From Pseudomonas koreensis (GTDB taxonomy: Bacteria; Pseudomonadota; Gammaproteobacteria; Pseudomonadales; Pseudomonadaceae): a stretch of 64,000 bases of DNA. The notes below the pieces were generated by a model. That model made no database searches and was not told where the DNA came from. It was given only the letters and a program-made list of their open reading frames with translations. Where the stretch lies: the NCBI RefSeq assembly GCF_025447595.1, contig NZ_JAOEJU010000018.1, forward strand, positions 1 through 64,000, read 5' to 3'. Shown here piece by piece: positions 34,225 to 43,265 of the stretch; the stretch's first letter is position 1; each line of letters opens with the position of its first letter. A program made the position numbers and the translations under genes.

Positions 34225-37200
34225 ATGGCTTTTACCGATCCGTTCATCCGCCGCCCGGTGCTCGCCACCGTGGTCAGCCTGCTGATTGTGCTGCTGGGCT
34301 TCCAGGCCTGGAGCAAACTGCCGCTGCGCCAGTATCCGCAAATGGAAAACGCGCTGATCACGGTGACCACCGCGTACCCCGGGGCCAACGCTGAAACCAT
34401 CCAGGGCTACATCACCCAGCCGATGCAACAGAGCCTGGCCAGCGCCGAGGGCATCGACTACATGACCTCGGTCAGTCGCCAGAACTTCTCGGTGATTTCG
34501 ATCTACGCGCGCATCGGTTCCAACAGCGACCGCTTGTTCACCGAACTGCTGGCCAAGGCCAACGAGGTGAAAAACAAACTGCCGCAAGATGCCGAAGACC
34601 CGGTGCTGAGCAAGGAAGCCGCCGACGCCTCGGCGCTGATGTACATCAGTTTCTTCAGCAAGGAGCTGAACAATCCGCAGATCACCGACTACCTGTCACG
34701 GGTAATCCAGCCGAAACTGGCGACCCTGCCGGGCATGGCCGAGGCAGAGATTCTCGGCAACCAGGTGTTCGCCATGCGCCTGTGGATCGATCCGGTGAAA
34801 CTCGCCGGCTTCGGCCTCAGCGCTGGTGACGTGACCAACGCGGTGCGCCAGTACAACTTCCTCTCCGCCGCCGGCGAAGTGAAAGGCGAGTACGTGGTCA
34901 CCAGCATCAACGCCAACACCGAACTGAAGTCCGCCGAAGCCTTCGGCAAGATCCCGCTCAAGGTCAGTGGCGACAGCCGGGTGTTGCTCAGCGATGTGGC
35001 ACGGGTCGAGATGGGCGCGGAAAACTACAACTCCATCAGTTCCTTCGGCGGTACACCTTCGGTTTACATCGGGATCAAGGCCACGCCCGGCGCCAACCCG
35101 CTGGACGTGATCAAGGAAGTGCGCAAGATCATGCCGGAACTGGAAGCCCAGCTACCGCCCAACCTCAAGAGCGAGATCGCCTACGACGCCACGCTGTTCA
35201 TTCAGGCATCGATCGACGAAGTGGTGAAAACCCTGTTCGAAGCCGTGCTGATCGTGATCGTGGTGGTGTTCCTGTTCCTCGGCGCCCTGCGTTCGGTGGT
35301 CATTCCGGTAGTGACTATTCCGCTGTCGATGATCGGCGTGATGTTCTTCATGCAGATGATGGGCTACTCGATCAACCTGCTGACTCTGCTGGCGATGGTG
35401 CTGGCCATCGGGCTGGTGGTGGACGACGCGATTGTGGTGGTGGAGAACATTCACCGGCACATCGAGGAAGGCAAGTCCCCGCTGGAGGCCGCACTCGAAG
35501 GCGCCCGGGAAATTGCGATGCCGGTGGTGTCGATGACCATCACCCTGGCGGCGGTGTATGCCCCCATCGGTTTCCTCACCGGGCTGACCGGGGCGCTGTT
35601 CAAGGAGTTTGCATTGACGCTGGCCGGCGCAGTGGTGATCTCCGGGATCGTCGCCCTGACCCTGTCGCCGATGATGTGCGCCGTGCTGCTGCGCCACGAC
35701 GAAAACCCCACGGGCCTGGCCCATCGACTGGACCGGATTTTCGACAGCCTCAAGCGGCGCTATCAGAGCATGCTGCACGGCACGCTCAACACCCGGCCGG
35801 TGGTGCTGGTGTTCGCGGTAATCGTGTTGTGCCTGATTCCGGTGCTGCTCAAGTTCACCAAGTCGGAACTGGCGCCGGACGAGGATCAGGGCATCATTTT
35901 CATGATGGCCAACGCCCCGCAACCGACCAACCTCGATTACCTGAACACCTACACCGACGAGTTCATCAAGATCTTCAAGGAATTTCCGGAGTACTACTCC
36001 TCGTTCCAGATCAACGGCTATAACGGCGTGCAGAGTGGCATCGGCGGCTTCCTGCTCAAGCCGTGGAACGAGCGCAGCCGCACGCAAATGGAGATCCTCC
36101 CCGAAGTGCAGGGCAAACTCGAGGGCATTCCGGGCCTGCAGATCTTCGGCTTCAACCTGCCGTCCCTGCCCGGCACCGGTGAAGGCCTGCCGTTCGAGTT
36201 TGTAATCAACACCGCCAATGACTACGAGCTATTGCTGCAAGTGGCCGACCGGATCAAGAAGCGTGCGATGGAGTCGGGCAAGTTCGCCTTCGTCGACCTT
36301 GACCTGGCTTTCGACAAACCGGAAGTCGTGGTCGATATCGACCGCGCCAAGGCTGCGCAGATGGGTGTGTCGATGCAGGATCTGGGCGGCACCCTCGCCA
36401 CCCTGCTGGGCGAAGCCGAGATCAACCGGTTCACCATCGAGGGCCGCAGCTACAAGGTTATCGCCCAGGTCGCACGGGCCTACCGCGACAACCCGGACTG
36501 GCTGAACAATTACTACGTGAAAAACACCGAAGGCGAACTGCTGCCGCTTTCGACCCTGATTACCGTGACCGACCGCGCACGACCGCGCCAACTCAACCAG
36601 TTCCAGCAACTCAACGCGGCGAAGCTGTCCGGGTTCCCGCTGGTGAGCATGGGTGAAGCCATCGACAGCGTGTTGCAGATCGCCCGGGAAGAGGCCCCGG
36701 CCGGTTTTGCCTTCGATTACGGCGGCGCATCCCGACAGTTCGTCCAGGAAGGCAGCGCACTGTGGGTGACCTTCGCCCTGGCTTTGGCGATCATTTTCCT
36801 GGTGCTCGCGGCGCAGTTCGAAAGCTTCCGCGATCCGCTGGTCATTCTGGTGACCGTGCCGTTGTCGATTTGCGGGGCGCTGATTCCGTTGTTCCTCGGC
36901 TGGTCGAGCATGAACATCTACACCCAGGTCGGGCTGGTGACACTGATCGGGCTGATCAGCAAACACGGGATTCTGATCGTCGAATTCGCCAATCAGCTGC
37001 GCAAGGACAAGGGGCTGACACCACGGGAAGCTGTAGAGGAAGCTGCGGCAATTCGTCTGCGCCCGGTGTTGATGACCACCGCTGCGATGGTCTTCGGCAT
37101 GGTGCCGCTGATCGTGGCCACCGGCGCCGGTGCGGTCAGCCGTTTCGACATCGGGACGGTGATTGCCACGGGGATGTCGATCGGGACATTGTTCACGCTG

Positions 37201-37254
37201 TTTGTCCTGCCATGCGTTTACACCGTGCTGGCGAAACCCGATCCCAAGCCATGA
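34225..37254 (+). CDS. mexW: RND efflux pump inner-membrane transporter (MexW-like)
   Basis: This encodes 1009 residues from ATG 34225 (AAGGAAACCCC upstream), close to the 1018 of MexW. It has twelve membrane helices, the RND signature GLVVDDAIVVVENIHRH near residue 400 with the two proton-relay aspartates, and a second half starting near residue 540 (NTRPVVLVFAVIVLCLIPVLL). A proton-driven exporter of drugs or metabolites from the inner membrane and periplasm, working with the adaptor 13 bases upstream. Confidence 0.9.
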   Translation: MAFTDPFIRRPVLATVVSLLIVLLGFQAWSKLPLRQYPQMENALITVTTAYPGANAETIQGYITQPMQQSLASAEGIDYMTSVSRQNFSVISIYARIGSNSDRLFTELLAKANEVKNKLPQDAEDPVLSKEAADASALMYISFFSKELNNPQITDYLSRVIQPKLATLPGMAEAEILGNQVFAMRLWIDPVKLAGFGLSAGDVTNAVRQYNFLSAAGEVKGEYVVTSINANTELKSAEAFGKIPLKVSGDSRVLLSDVARVEMGAENYNSISSFGGTPSVYIGIKATPGANPLDVIKEVRKIMPELEAQLPPNLKSEIAYDATLFIQASIDEVVKTLFEAVLIVIVVVFLFLGALRSVVIPVVTIPLSMIGVMFFMQMMGYSINLLTLLAMVLAIGLVVDDAIVVVENIHRHIEEGKSPLEAALEGAREIAMPVVSMTITLAAVYAPIGFLTGLTGALFKEFALTLAGAVVISGIVALTLSPMMCAVLLRHDENPTGLAHRLDRIFDSLKRRYQSMLHGTLNTRPVVLVFAVIVLCLIPVLLKFTKSELAPDEDQGIIFMMANAPQPTNLDYLNTYTDEFIKIFKEFPEYYSSFQINGYNGVQSGIGGFLLKPWNERSRTQMEILPEVQGKLEGIPGLQIFGFNLPSLPGTGEGLPFEFVINTANDYELLLQVADRIKKRAMESGKFAFVDLDLAFDKPEVVVDIDRAKAAQMGVSMQDLGGTLATLLGEAEINRFTIEGRSYKVIAQVARAYRDNPDWLNNYYVKNTEGELLPLSTLITVTDRARPRQLNQFQQLNAAKLSGFPLVSMGEAIDSVLQIAREEAPAGFAFDYGGASRQFVQEGSALWVTFALALAIIFLVLAAQFESFRDPLVILVTVPLSICGALIPLFLGWSSMNIYTQVGLVTLIGLISKHGILIVEFANQLRKDKGLTPREAVEEAAAIRLRPVLMTTAAMVFGMVPLIVATGAGAVSRFDIGTVIATGMSIGTLFTLFVLPCVYTVLAKPDPKP

Positions 37255-37278
37255 CGCAGTAAAAAGCCATGCCGCAAT

Positions 37279-37308
37279 AAAAAAGGCCTCGCATCAGCGA
37301 GGCCTTTG
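37279..37308 (+). terminator. Terminator of mexVW-like operon
   Basis: AAAAAAGGCCTCGC-ATCA-GCGAGGCCTTT, an 8-bp stem after an A run and before a short T run, 24 bases past the stop. It may also serve the converging small gene. Confidence 0.85.
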
Positions 37309-37336
37309 GCTCTTGTAGAAAGAGGCTTCAATCGAT

Positions 37337-37564
37337 TCAGCTCTGCGGCCTCATCCTTTGAGAAAGTCCGAACATGAACAACAACAGATCATGGTCAGGC
37401 TGAGTAGATACGGTGGCTTTCGCCACACGTGGCATCGGGCAGTGGACACCGCTGTCCGATGCGCCGATCACCTGCATGCGTGGCTGTTCCCAGGCCGCCA
37501 CCGCCAATGATGCAACTGCCAAGGCTCCTACCAGAAACAAACCTCGAGCAATTTCTAGTTTCAT
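37337..37564 (-). CDS. Small exported protein, 75 aa
   Basis: MKLEIARGLFLVGALAVASLAV is a signal peptide or anchor, with AVAA as a likely cleavage site near residue 24. About 50 residues follow with one cysteine (HCPMP) and no known motif. It is the last gene of the minus-strand colRS-orf222-inaA cluster, 2 bases after the inaA stop. Function unknown. Confidence 0.6.
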   Translation of the reverse strand: MKLEIARGLFLVGALAVASLAVAAWEQPRMQVIGASDSGVHCPMPRVAKATVSTQPDHDLLLFMFGLSQRMRPQS

Positions 37565-37566
37565 CG

Positions 37567-38280
37567 CTATAAACCTTTGATAGCGCTGCCAAACGCCGTC
37601 TCATAAAAGTAGACGAGTTTTTTCCAGTCCGTCGCGCTGAACGACGAGTGGCGGCGCAATTGCTTCATGTCATGGGCGGCCGCGCGATGAGCGGTCAGAC
37701 GTTGACGGCATTTTTCGAGATCGATCAGGGCGACTTCAACCTTGGCCGACTCACCTTCGCCCGTCACCCGCACAAACACGTGCTTGATGTAGATGCAGCT
37801 GTGCTGCCAGCGGCCCTTGTGCATGCGCGCCAGGTTCTCAGCGAGGTCTTTGAGCACGCGCTCATAGACGGCTTCGCCATAATGCTCGCGACCACCACCG
37901 GCTTCCCATTGCTCAAGCTCCTGAAAGCCATCAAGCGACTTGGTCACCAACAGCGCACGCCATTTGAATTGCGGATCGGGTTGGGCACCACAGAAAACGA
38001 TTTCGGGAACCCTGACGCCGAGTCGGGAAACCCCCGTCAGCGCATCGAGCTCGCGCAGCACGGTCGGTCGCCCGAACGGGTGCAGCCAGCTGCGATAGAT
38101 ATGTCCGGTCTGGCGTTTGGCATACAGCAGTTGGCCCTCGCGCCCCATGACTCGTTGCACACCACTTTCGCCACCACGGCGCACATTGGGTTCCTCGACC
38201 CATTCGCCGCGCTGGTTCCAGTAGTAGTCGAAGCGATCCTCGGGAGCGACTTCCGTTTCTGCTGCAAATTGCACTGCCAT
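37567..38280 (-). CDS. inaA: InaA/WapQ-type lipopolysaccharide kinase-like protein
   Basis: This encodes 237 residues from ATG 38280. It has the pattern of LPS core heptose or Kdo kinases: GQLLYAKRQTGHIYRSWLHPFGRPTVLREL with the ATP-binding Lys, a LARMHKGRWQHSCIYIKHVFV catalytic-loop region and ALIDLEKCRQ with the metal-binding Asp. In P. fluorescens WCS365 the orf222-wapQ operon next to colRS is reported to depend on ColR, and this gene sits in the wapQ position. Expected to modify the LPS core at the inner face of the membrane. Confidence 0.87.
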   Translation of the reverse strand: MAVQFAAETEVAPEDRFDYYWNQRGEWVEEPNVRRGGESGVQRVMGREGQLLYAKRQTGHIYRSWLHPFGRPTVLRELDALTGVSRLGVRVPEIVFCGAQPDPQFKWRALLVTKSLDGFQELEQWEAGGGREHYGEAVYERVLKDLAENLARMHKGRWQHSCIYIKHVFVRVTGEGESAKVEVALIDLEKCRQRLTAHRAAAHDMKQLRRHSSFSATDWKKLVYFYETAFGSAIKGL

Positions 38281-38284
38281 CCTC

Positions 38285-38953
38285 TTACCTCTTGCGTAAT
38301 ACGTAGACTCGCCACATGGCATAGAGCGGAATAAAGTCCAGTTGTTCCTGGATCCGGAATCCGGCCTCCTCGAATTCCTTTTCAACCGTTGCTGCCGGTA
38401 ACACAAACCGGTTCTGGTAACCTTCCTGCCCACGCTTGCGCTCGGCGCGCTTGCGTTTCCAGGCTTTGAAATTGCCATCGACCCACAACGAAATGATCAC
38501 ACTGTCCCGGGTCACACGCTCGAACTCGCGCAGAATCGCCCGGCGGTGCTCGGCCTCACCGATATGATGCAGCAGTCGCATGCAGAAAATGCTGTCGACG
38601 GCATTGTCGGGCAAAGCGATATCGAACGCAGACGTGTGCAAGGGTTGTACCCGTTTCACCACATCCGCCGGTTGCCCTTGCATCGCGGTCTTGATCATCG
38701 ACTCGGAATTGTCCGCACCGATGATTACGCGGTTGGGCTTTTCCGCCAGCAATGGCCAGAAACGGCCGGCGCCACAGGGTAAATCCAGAACCAGGCCCGG
38801 CTCGCCAACCAGCGTCAGCGCTTTGCGAGCCAACTGCTGATCACGCCAGTTGGACAAGCGACGCCCCAGTCCGTCCTGGTGTTTGCGCAGATATTTCTGT
38901 GCATGTTTGTCGTCGTATTTTTCGGAAAAATCGAGTTTGATCGGGCCGGCCAT
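38285..38953 (-). CDS. Class I SAM-dependent methyltransferase (orf222 of the colRS locus)
   Basis: This encodes 222 residues from ATG 38953 with a strong CAGGAGT site. Motif I LVLDLPCGAGRFWPLLA near residue 56 is followed by VIIGADNSESMIKTA, then the post-I segment SIFCMRLLHHIGEAEHR. The length equals that implied by the name orf222 given to the gene beside colRS in P. fluorescens. It is 4 bases from inaA, so the two form an operon, probably for envelope or LPS modification. The methylated substrate is unknown. Confidence 0.87.
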   Translation of the reverse strand: MAGPIKLDFSEKYDDKHAQKYLRKHQDGLGRRLSNWRDQQLARKALTLVGEPGLVLDLPCGAGRFWPLLAEKPNRVIIGADNSESMIKTAMQGQPADVVKRVQPLHTSAFDIALPDNAVDSIFCMRLLHHIGEAEHRRAILREFERVTRDSVIISLWVDGNFKAWKRKRAERKRGQEGYQNRFVLPAATVEKEFEEAGFRIQEQLDFIPLYAMWRVYVLRKR

Positions 38954-39022
38954 CACCAGGACTCCTGAATTACGGATGGCACCACCTTAAGTAGTGCCAT
39001 GTCAGTGTCAGGTCATCTCTTT

Positions 39023-39038
39023 GTGAAAAAAACGTCAT
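39023..39038 (-). promoter_or_regulatory. Candidate ColR box upstream of orf222-inaA
   Basis: On the minus strand this reads ATGACGTTTTTTTCAC, with the proximal end 69 bases before the orf222 start. It matches a YYNASNNYTTTTTCAC-like ColR consensus recalled from work in P. putida at all but one position. The same type of site precedes the gene at 41265. Confidence 0.55.
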
Positions 39039-39113
39039 GTAAATCGACAAACTATTTCAAGTTTATACAGGATTCAGACAGGTTGGCGGTATTTGTCGCG
39101 CAACGAAATTCAC

Positions 39114-40388
39114 TCAGTGCTTGCACAGATCAACCTCGAAACGACAGCCATTGGGCTCCATCGTGTTCAAGGTAACGCTCCAGCCCTGGTTCTCGCAGAT
39201 GCGCTGCACAAGCGAAAGTCCCAACCCGAGACCATCACCGCGTTTTTCGTTGCCACGCACGAAGGGCTGGAACATGGCCTCGCGTTTTTCCTCGGGAATG
39301 CCGACGCCCGAGTCCTCGACGACAAAACCGTTGTCGTTGAGCGTCAGGCGAATGAAGCCCTGCTCGGTGTAATGCAAGGCGTTGCGTAGCAAATTACCCA
39401 TCACCGCGTTCAACAACGTCGCGTTATAAAGGGTGTCGGGCGGGTTGCCCGGTTCGAAAATCAGTTGTAAACCCTTGGACTCGATGGGCTCGCGCCACAG
39501 ACAAAGCAAGCTGTCTGCCACTTGCGCGAGGGTGTGCCGGGGTGCAGCTCCCGAATCCTCGCGCTGGGCACGGGCCAACATCAGGAAGGTCTGCACCAGC
39601 TCACGCATTTCTTCGCTGGCCCGTGCAATCCGCTGAACCTGAGCGCGGCCGCGCTGATCGATAGCCGGATTCTCCAGCAGCAGCTCACAGGAACTGGCCA
39701 ACACCATCAATGGCGTACGCAATTCATGGCTGACGTCGCTGGTGAACAAACGCTCCCGCGTCAACGCCTGACGCAAACGCCCAAGCGTCGCATCGAACGC
39801 CACCGCCAGTTCGCCCACTTCATCGGCTGCGTAGTCCGGGGCCAGCGGCGGCGCCAGTCCCAGCAACTGGTCGCGGTGCCGCACCTGGCGAGCCAGCCGC
39901 ACGACCGGGGCCATCACTTTGCGCGCCAATACCCAACCGAGAAACACTGCCAACGCCAGACTGAGGACGAAGCCCACCAGCACGACGGCGAACAGTACCC
40001 GCTCGCGTTCTTCGAAATCGCTTTGGTCCTGCAATAACACGTAACGTCGACCGTCGACGATTTCGACCATCGCGTGATAGGACAGCTGTTCGCGAAACAC
40101 TTCGTGAAAGCCCGAATCCAGATGTCGCAGATCCTTGGGCAGTTCAAAATCACCCGGCCCGCCGCTGAAGTAGAACAATTGGTCCGGTTCCGGGCGATGA
40201 CTCCAGTCAGAGACATTGTCCATCAGCAACAGACGCTGCAAGTCGCCGCCCAGCCCGGCGGAAATCAGCTTCTCTTCAACCAGATGCACGGTCGCCACGA
40301 TACCCATGGCGAACGCCCCGGCCACCAGCGCACTCATCAACGCAAAAGCGATGATGATCCGTTGGGCAAGGCTTTGCTTAAACTCCAT
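39114..40388 (-). CDS. colS: Sensor histidine kinase ColS
   Basis: This encodes 424 residues from ATG 40388, which overlaps the end of colR by 11 bases. Two membrane helices (about 10-32 and 145-170) bracket a periplasmic domain of about 110 residues, then HAMP, the H-box (FTSDVSHELRTPL, near residue 215) and the ATPase domain (NLLRNALHYTEQG, EDSGVGIPEE, GLGLGLSLVQRI). ColS senses metals such as iron and zinc and phosphorylates ColR to guard outer-membrane integrity. Order colR-colS-orf222-inaA is that of known pseudomonads. Confidence 0.9.
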   Translation of the reverse strand: MEFKQSLAQRIIIAFALMSALVAGAFAMGIVATVHLVEEKLISAGLGGDLQRLLLMDNVSDWSHRPEPDQLFYFSGGPGDFELPKDLRHLDSGFHEVFREQLSYHAMVEIVDGRRYVLLQDQSDFEERERVLFAVVLVGFVLSLALAVFLGWVLARKVMAPVVRLARQVRHRDQLLGLAPPLAPDYAADEVGELAVAFDATLGRLRQALTRERLFTSDVSHELRTPLMVLASSCELLLENPAIDQRGRAQVQRIARASEEMRELVQTFLMLARAQREDSGAAPRHTLAQVADSLLCLWREPIESKGLQLIFEPGNPPDTLYNATLLNAVMGNLLRNALHYTEQGFIRLTLNDNGFVVEDSGVGIPEEKREAMFQPFVRGNEKRGDGLGLGLSLVQRICENQGWSVTLNTMEPNGCRFEVDLCKH

Positions 40389-41061
40389 CGCGGCCCTCGG
40401 CCAAGCGGTAGCCCACGCCGTGCACGGTGTGCAGCAAAGGCTTGGCGAACGGCTTGTCGATAACCTGACGCAATTGGTGAACATGACTGCGCAAGCTGTC
40501 GCTGTCCGGGCAATCGTCGCCCCACAGGGCTTCTTCTAGAATTTCCCGACGCAGGACATGCGGGCTCTTTTGCATCAGCACTGCCAGCAGTTTGAGGCCG
40601 ACCGGGTTGAGCTTGAGCAATTTGCCTTCGCGGGTCACTTCGAGGGTATCGAGGTCGTAGCTCAGATCGCCGACCTGCAGGGCGCGACGACCGCCGCCCT
40701 GAGTGCGGCGCATTACGGCTTCGACCCGGGCCGCCAGTTCCGACAGCGCAAACGGCTTGACCAGATAATCGTCGGCTCCGGACTTGAAGCCTTGCAAGCG
40801 ATCGTCGAGCTGATCGCGCGCGGTGAGCATGATCACCGGCGTATCGCGACGGGCGTCTTCGCGCAGGCGCTTGCACAGGGTGTAGCCGTCGATGCCCGGC
40901 AGCATGATGTCGAGCACGATCAGGTCGTAATGCTCGGTGGCCGCCAGATGCAGGCCCGACAGACCGTCCTGGGCGCAATCGACGGTATAGCCTTTGAGCC
41001 CCAGATAATCGGCCAGATTGGCCAGAATATCGCGGTTGTCTTCGACCAATAGAATTCGCAT
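40378..41061 (-). CDS. colR: Response regulator ColR
   Basis: This encodes 227 residues from ATG 41061, with an excellent GGAGGAGGTG site. The receiver domain has the acidic pocket LLVEDN, phosphoacceptor Asp in VLDIMLPG near residue 51, and Lys in YLVKPF. The C-terminal OmpR-type winged helix includes RREILEEALWGDDCPDSDSL. It controls LPS and envelope genes. Two ColR-box-like sites lie in this window, upstream of orf222 and of the phosphotransferase-like gene at 41265. Confidence 0.92.
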   Translation of the reverse strand: MRILLVEDNRDILANLADYLGLKGYTVDCAQDGLSGLHLAATEHYDLIVLDIMLPGIDGYTLCKRLREDARRDTPVIMLTARDQLDDRLQGFKSGADDYLVKPFALSELAARVEAVMRRTQGGGRRALQVGDLSYDLDTLEVTREGKLLKLNPVGLKLLAVLMQKSPHVLRREILEEALWGDDCPDSDSLRSHVHQLRQVIDKPFAKPLLHTVHGVGYRLAEGRDGV

Positions 41062-41178
41062 GGGCACCTCCTCCGTACACGGTAACGGCCGTCTTGGCCC
41101 GCGCAGCTTACGGCCATCGTCGGCTCAGGGCTAGGGTGCGAGAGCGCACAAATCGAGTCTTTCAACCGAATTCAACCT

Positions 41179-41194
41179 TTAACAAGTTTTTCAC
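41179..41194 (+). promoter_or_regulatory. Candidate ColR box upstream of the LTA-synthase-like gene
   Basis: TTAACAAGTTTTTCAC, ending 70 bases before the ATG at 41265. It shares the TNAC-N3-TTTTTCAC pattern and the distance to the start codon with the site at 39023-39038. Confidence 0.55.
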
Positions 41195-41264
41195 TATCGG
41201 TTCACAACCTGACTACAGTGACAACGCGAAACTCTCGCGCCATTAGATATAAGGAATGTAGACA

Positions 41265-43214
41265 ATGGACTTTCTGAAGACTGCGCCCATGCGCTTTCTG
41301 CTGCTCGTCACCGGCGCCTGGCTGGTGGTATTTCTCCTGACCCGAACCGTGCTGCTGCTGACTCATCTGGATGAGGCCGGCGGCGTGGCATTTTCCATGT
41401 TCGGCATCGGCTTGCTGTACGACCTGGGCTTTCTCGCCTATGCCGCGCTGCCGATGGGCTTGTACCTGTTGCTGTGCCCGCCGGCCCTCTGGCGCCGTCG
41501 CGGACATCGTTGGTTCCTTCAAGGGCTGCTGACTGTCAGCCTGTTCGCGATGCTGTTCACCTCCGTGGCCGAATGGCTGTTCTGGGACGAATTCGGTGTG
41601 CGCTTCAACTTCATCGCCGTCGACTATCTGGTGTATTCCGATGAAGTCCTGAACAACGTGCTGGAGTCGTACCCGATCGGTACGTTGCTGAGCATTCTTG
41701 CGCTGCTCGCCGTCGCGCTGAGTTTCGCGTTACGCAAACCTTTCAACGCGGCGCTGGACGCTCCGCTGCCGCCATTGCGCGGTCGCCTGCTCAACGCCCT
41801 CGGTCTGTTGGTCGTCGCGGGGCTGAGCCTGCAACTGCTCAGTCAGGACGCGCCGCGCACCCAGGGCGGCAATGCCTATCAGAATGAACTGGCGAGCAAT
41901 GGCCCGTATCAGTTCTTTGCCGCGTTCCGTAACAACGAACTGGACTATGGCCAGTTCTACAGCAGCCTCGCGCCGGAAAAAGTCGCTCATCAGATCCGGG
42001 CCGAATTGAGCGAGCCCAACGCGCGCTTCATCGGCCAGGATCCACAGGATATCCGCCGGGTGATCGACAACCCCGGTATCACCCGCAAACCGAACATCGT
42101 GCTGGTGACCATCGAAAGCCTGAGCGCCAAGTACCTGGGCAGCAATGGCGATGAGCGCAACCTGACACCGAACCTCGACGCCCTGCGCAAGCAGAGTCTG
42201 TATTTCAACAACTTCTACGCCACCGGTACCCGCACCGATCGGGGCCTGGAAGCCATCACGCTGGCCATTCCGCCGACGCCGGGCCGTTCGATCGTCAAGC
42301 GCATCGGCCGCGAAAGCGGCTTCGCCAGCCTCGGCCAGCAACTCAGCGCCGTCGGCTACGACAGCGTGTTCGTCTACGGCGGACGCGGTTACTTCGACAA
42401 CATGAACGCGTTCTTCAGCGGCAACGGCTACCGCGTCGTCGATCAGAGCAGCGTCGATGAATCGGAGATTCACTTCAAGAATGCCTGGGGCATGGCCGAC
42501 GAGGATCTGTACAAGCAGACCCTGAAACTGGCCGATGCCGATTACGCCAGACAGCAGCCTTTCCTGTTGCAACTGATGACCACGTCCAACCACCGCCCTT
42601 ACACCTATCCGGACAACCGGATCGACATCAAGTCCGGCAACGGTCGCGATGGTGCGGTGAAATACACCGACTACGCCATCGGCCAGTTCCTGGACCAGGC
42701 GCGGCAGAAACCGTGGTTCGACAACACGATCTTCATCTTCGTCGCCGACCACACCGCCGGCAGCGCGGGCAAGGAAGACTTGCCGATCAGCAACTACCAG
42801 ATCCCGCTGTTCATCTATGCACCGAAGCTGATCGAACCACGGGAAAACGCGCAACTGGCCAGCCAGATCGATCTCGCGCCAACCCTGCTGGGGTTGCTGA
42901 ACCTGGATTACCAATCGACGTTCTTCGGTCGCAACCTGCTGCAGGACAACCCGCTGCCACCACGGGTCGTGGTCGGTAATTATCAACATCTGGGGCTGTT
43001 TGACGGCAAGGATCTGGCAATCCTCAGCCCGCGTCAGGGTCTGCGCCGGCATGACGATGCGCTGACCGAAAGCCGCGAGTCCAAAGCCGCCAGCGACGAC
43101 CCGCTGATCAGCCGCGCCATCACCTATTACCAAACCGCCAGTTATGGCTTCAAGCAACAGCTGCTTGGCTGGAAAGCGCCCAAGGAGGGTGCCGAGCAAA
43201 TCAGCGAACGTTAA
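41265..43214 (+). CDS. LTA synthase/sulfatase-type membrane phosphotransferase
   Basis: This encodes 649 residues. Five membrane helices occupy residues 1-185, followed by a periplasmic alkaline-phosphatase-fold domain: KPNIVLVTIESLSAKYLG near 280, nucleophile Thr in TGTRTDRGLEA near 320, and metal ligands in FVADHTAG near 496. This matches lipoteichoic-acid-synthase-like proteins that move phospho-head-groups from lipids to envelope glycans or lipids. A ColR-like box precedes it, and a PAP2 phosphatase gene follows, so an envelope lipid-modifying role is likely. The acceptor is unknown. Confidence 0.88.
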   Translation: MDFLKTAPMRFLLLVTGAWLVVFLLTRTVLLLTHLDEAGGVAFSMFGIGLLYDLGFLAYAALPMGLYLLLCPPALWRRRGHRWFLQGLLTVSLFAMLFTSVAEWLFWDEFGVRFNFIAVDYLVYSDEVLNNVLESYPIGTLLSILALLAVALSFALRKPFNAALDAPLPPLRGRLLNALGLLVVAGLSLQLLSQDAPRTQGGNAYQNELASNGPYQFFAAFRNNELDYGQFYSSLAPEKVAHQIRAELSEPNARFIGQDPQDIRRVIDNPGITRKPNIVLVTIESLSAKYLGSNGDERNLTPNLDALRKQSLYFNNFYATGTRTDRGLEAITLAIPPTPGRSIVKRIGRESGFASLGQQLSAVGYDSVFVYGGRGYFDNMNAFFSGNGYRVVDQSSVDESEIHFKNAWGMADEDLYKQTLKLADADYARQQPFLLQLMTTSNHRPYTYPDNRIDIKSGNGRDGAVKYTDYAIGQFLDQARQKPWFDNTIFIFVADHTAGSAGKEDLPISNYQIPLFIYAPKLIEPRENAQLASQIDLAPTLLGLLNLDYQSTFFGRNLLQDNPLPPRVVVGNYQHLGLFDGKDLAILSPRQGLRRHDDALTESRESKAASDDPLISRAITYYQTASYGFKQQLLGWKAPKEGAEQISER

Positions 43215-43220
43215 TCGAAG

Positions 43221-43247
43221 CGCCCCGGGCTGATGCCCCGGGGCGTT
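43221..43247 (+). terminator. GC-rich hairpin between the phosphotransferase and PAP2 genes
   Basis: CGCCCCGGG-N7-CCCGGGGCG followed by TTT, 6 bases after the upstream stop and 19 bases before the PAP2 start. It could partly terminate transcription or modulate the downstream gene. The T run is short. Confidence 0.6.
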
Positions 43248-43265
43248 TCCCGCTCTGGATATGTC

